Part shown: in pieces, positions 63,607 to 64,000 of the stretch
How positions within the stretch are numbered: the stretch's first letter is position 1
Layout: the number at the start of each line of letters is the position of its first letter
Program-made: the position numbers and the translations under genes
NCBI GenBank assembly: GCA_963575745.1
Contig: CAUYUJ010018460.1
Location: 427,001-491,000, forward strand
DNA: 64,000 nt
From: Prorocentrum cordatum
Lineage: Eukaryota; Sar; Dinophyceae; Prorocentrales; Prorocentraceae
Direction: 5' to 3'
Notes under the pieces: generated by a model
Told to the model about the DNA's origin: nothing
The model's input: the letters and a program-made list of their open reading frames with translations, nothing else
Database searches by the model: none

Positions 63607-64000
63607 CTACAACTCGATGTAATACAACTCCATGGTGGATACCCAGGTTGCGAATTCTGTACCAAGAGCCTGAGCGTCATCATCAGCAGCCTGAAATGCC
63701 ACGGACTGCTGAACAAAATCAGGGACAGGAACCACTGATTGCGAAGGCCTGGGCGCCACCTGCTGCCACAGCAAGTCCTTCGCCTCAGCAGACCATTCTG
63801 CCTGGATGGAAGCGTAGGTGTCCAATTCAGACTCCGAGGCGGCCACCTGCTCATCGTCGTTATCGTCAGGGGCATCCGCATCTTCCTCGTCCGTGAAAAA
63901 CTCGTCTTCGTCCTCACCAAAGAGGGAATGCTGCAAGGGCGGAGGGCTCTTGATACTCAGCTTACGCCTCGGTCCCCACGTCGGCGGAGACGGCGTCAGC
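63607..64000 (-). pseudogene. Retrotransposon 2: acidic N-terminal part, continues beyond the window
   Basis: Open from the window edge: TPSPPTWGPRRKLSIKSPP, then a run of Asp/Glu (GEDEDEFFTDEEDADAPDDN), then VSTMELYYIEL and TAG at 63609-63607. The next segment continues in the same frame, so the TAG is probably a mutated codon (for example CAG). An endonuclease domain, if the element has one, would lie outside the window. Confidence 0.7.

Larger units (their letters stand above)
59935..64000 (-). mobile_element. Non-LTR retrotransposon 2 (reverse transcriptase, zinc finger, RNase H type), truncated by the window edge
   Basis: At least 4.07 kb on the minus strand, open to the window end. Order: acidic N-terminal region, reverse transcriptase, Cys/His finger, RNase H, two Cys-rich motifs. 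Two in-frame stops and one frameshift interrupt it, so this copy is decayed. It differs from retrotransposon 1 in domain content and catalytic motif. Confidence 0.85.

Overview
The window looks like nuclear DNA of a dinoflagellate. It is GC-rich and very gene-poor. The best lineage marker is a relic tandem dinoflagellate spliced leader at 27770-27806: a 22-nt copy with 20 matches to the published DinoSL, followed at once by a perfect truncated copy CCATTTTGGCTCAAG. The two long protein-coding tracts are non-LTR retrotransposon proteins, a gene class common in dinoflagellate genomes. Nothing bacterial, organellar or viral was recognised. A 100-N block at 1842-1941 is a scaffold gap.

Layout. 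0-13 kb is almost wholly repetitive: small inverted-repeat elements, a 1.2-kb ATC array (5925-7152), nested elements at 7.3-7.8 kb and a diverged direct duplication (11192-11832 / 12403-13016). 13.8-14.9 kb holds exon-like sequence on the + strand, including an in-phase splice pair. 15-27 kb is dispersed repeats, minisatellites and trinucleotide arrays, with one small minus-strand exon at 20.8-20.9 kb. 27.2-28.8 kb is a retroposed, decayed gene behind the spliced-leader relic. 29.5-31.1 kb has three tandem arrays and a minus-strand exon. 32.8-33.2 kb and 40.0-40.6 kb each hold a two-exon 3' gene end on the + strand. 41-50 kb is dense in MITE-like and foldback elements, one inserted inside another. 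50.6-55.7 kb is a minus-strand non-LTR element (endonuclease, reverse transcriptase, zinc fingers) whose reading frame shifts twice. 56-59.9 kb is microsatellite and tandem repeat. 59.9-64.0 kb is a second, different minus-strand non-LTR element (reverse transcriptase, zinc finger, RNase H) with two in-frame stops and one frameshift; it runs off the window end.

How it fits together. No operon or pathway is visible. The two elements would have supplied reverse transcriptase, which could also explain the retroposed gene. The short inverted-repeat elements carry no proteins and would need enzymes encoded elsewhere. A recurring pattern is a pyrimidine-rich (CCT)n-type tract ending at an AG just before exon-like sequence, or just before the relic leader, so these microsatellites may serve as splice-acceptor tracts. 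Exon calls rest on splice signals, phase and composition only; none has a recognised function.
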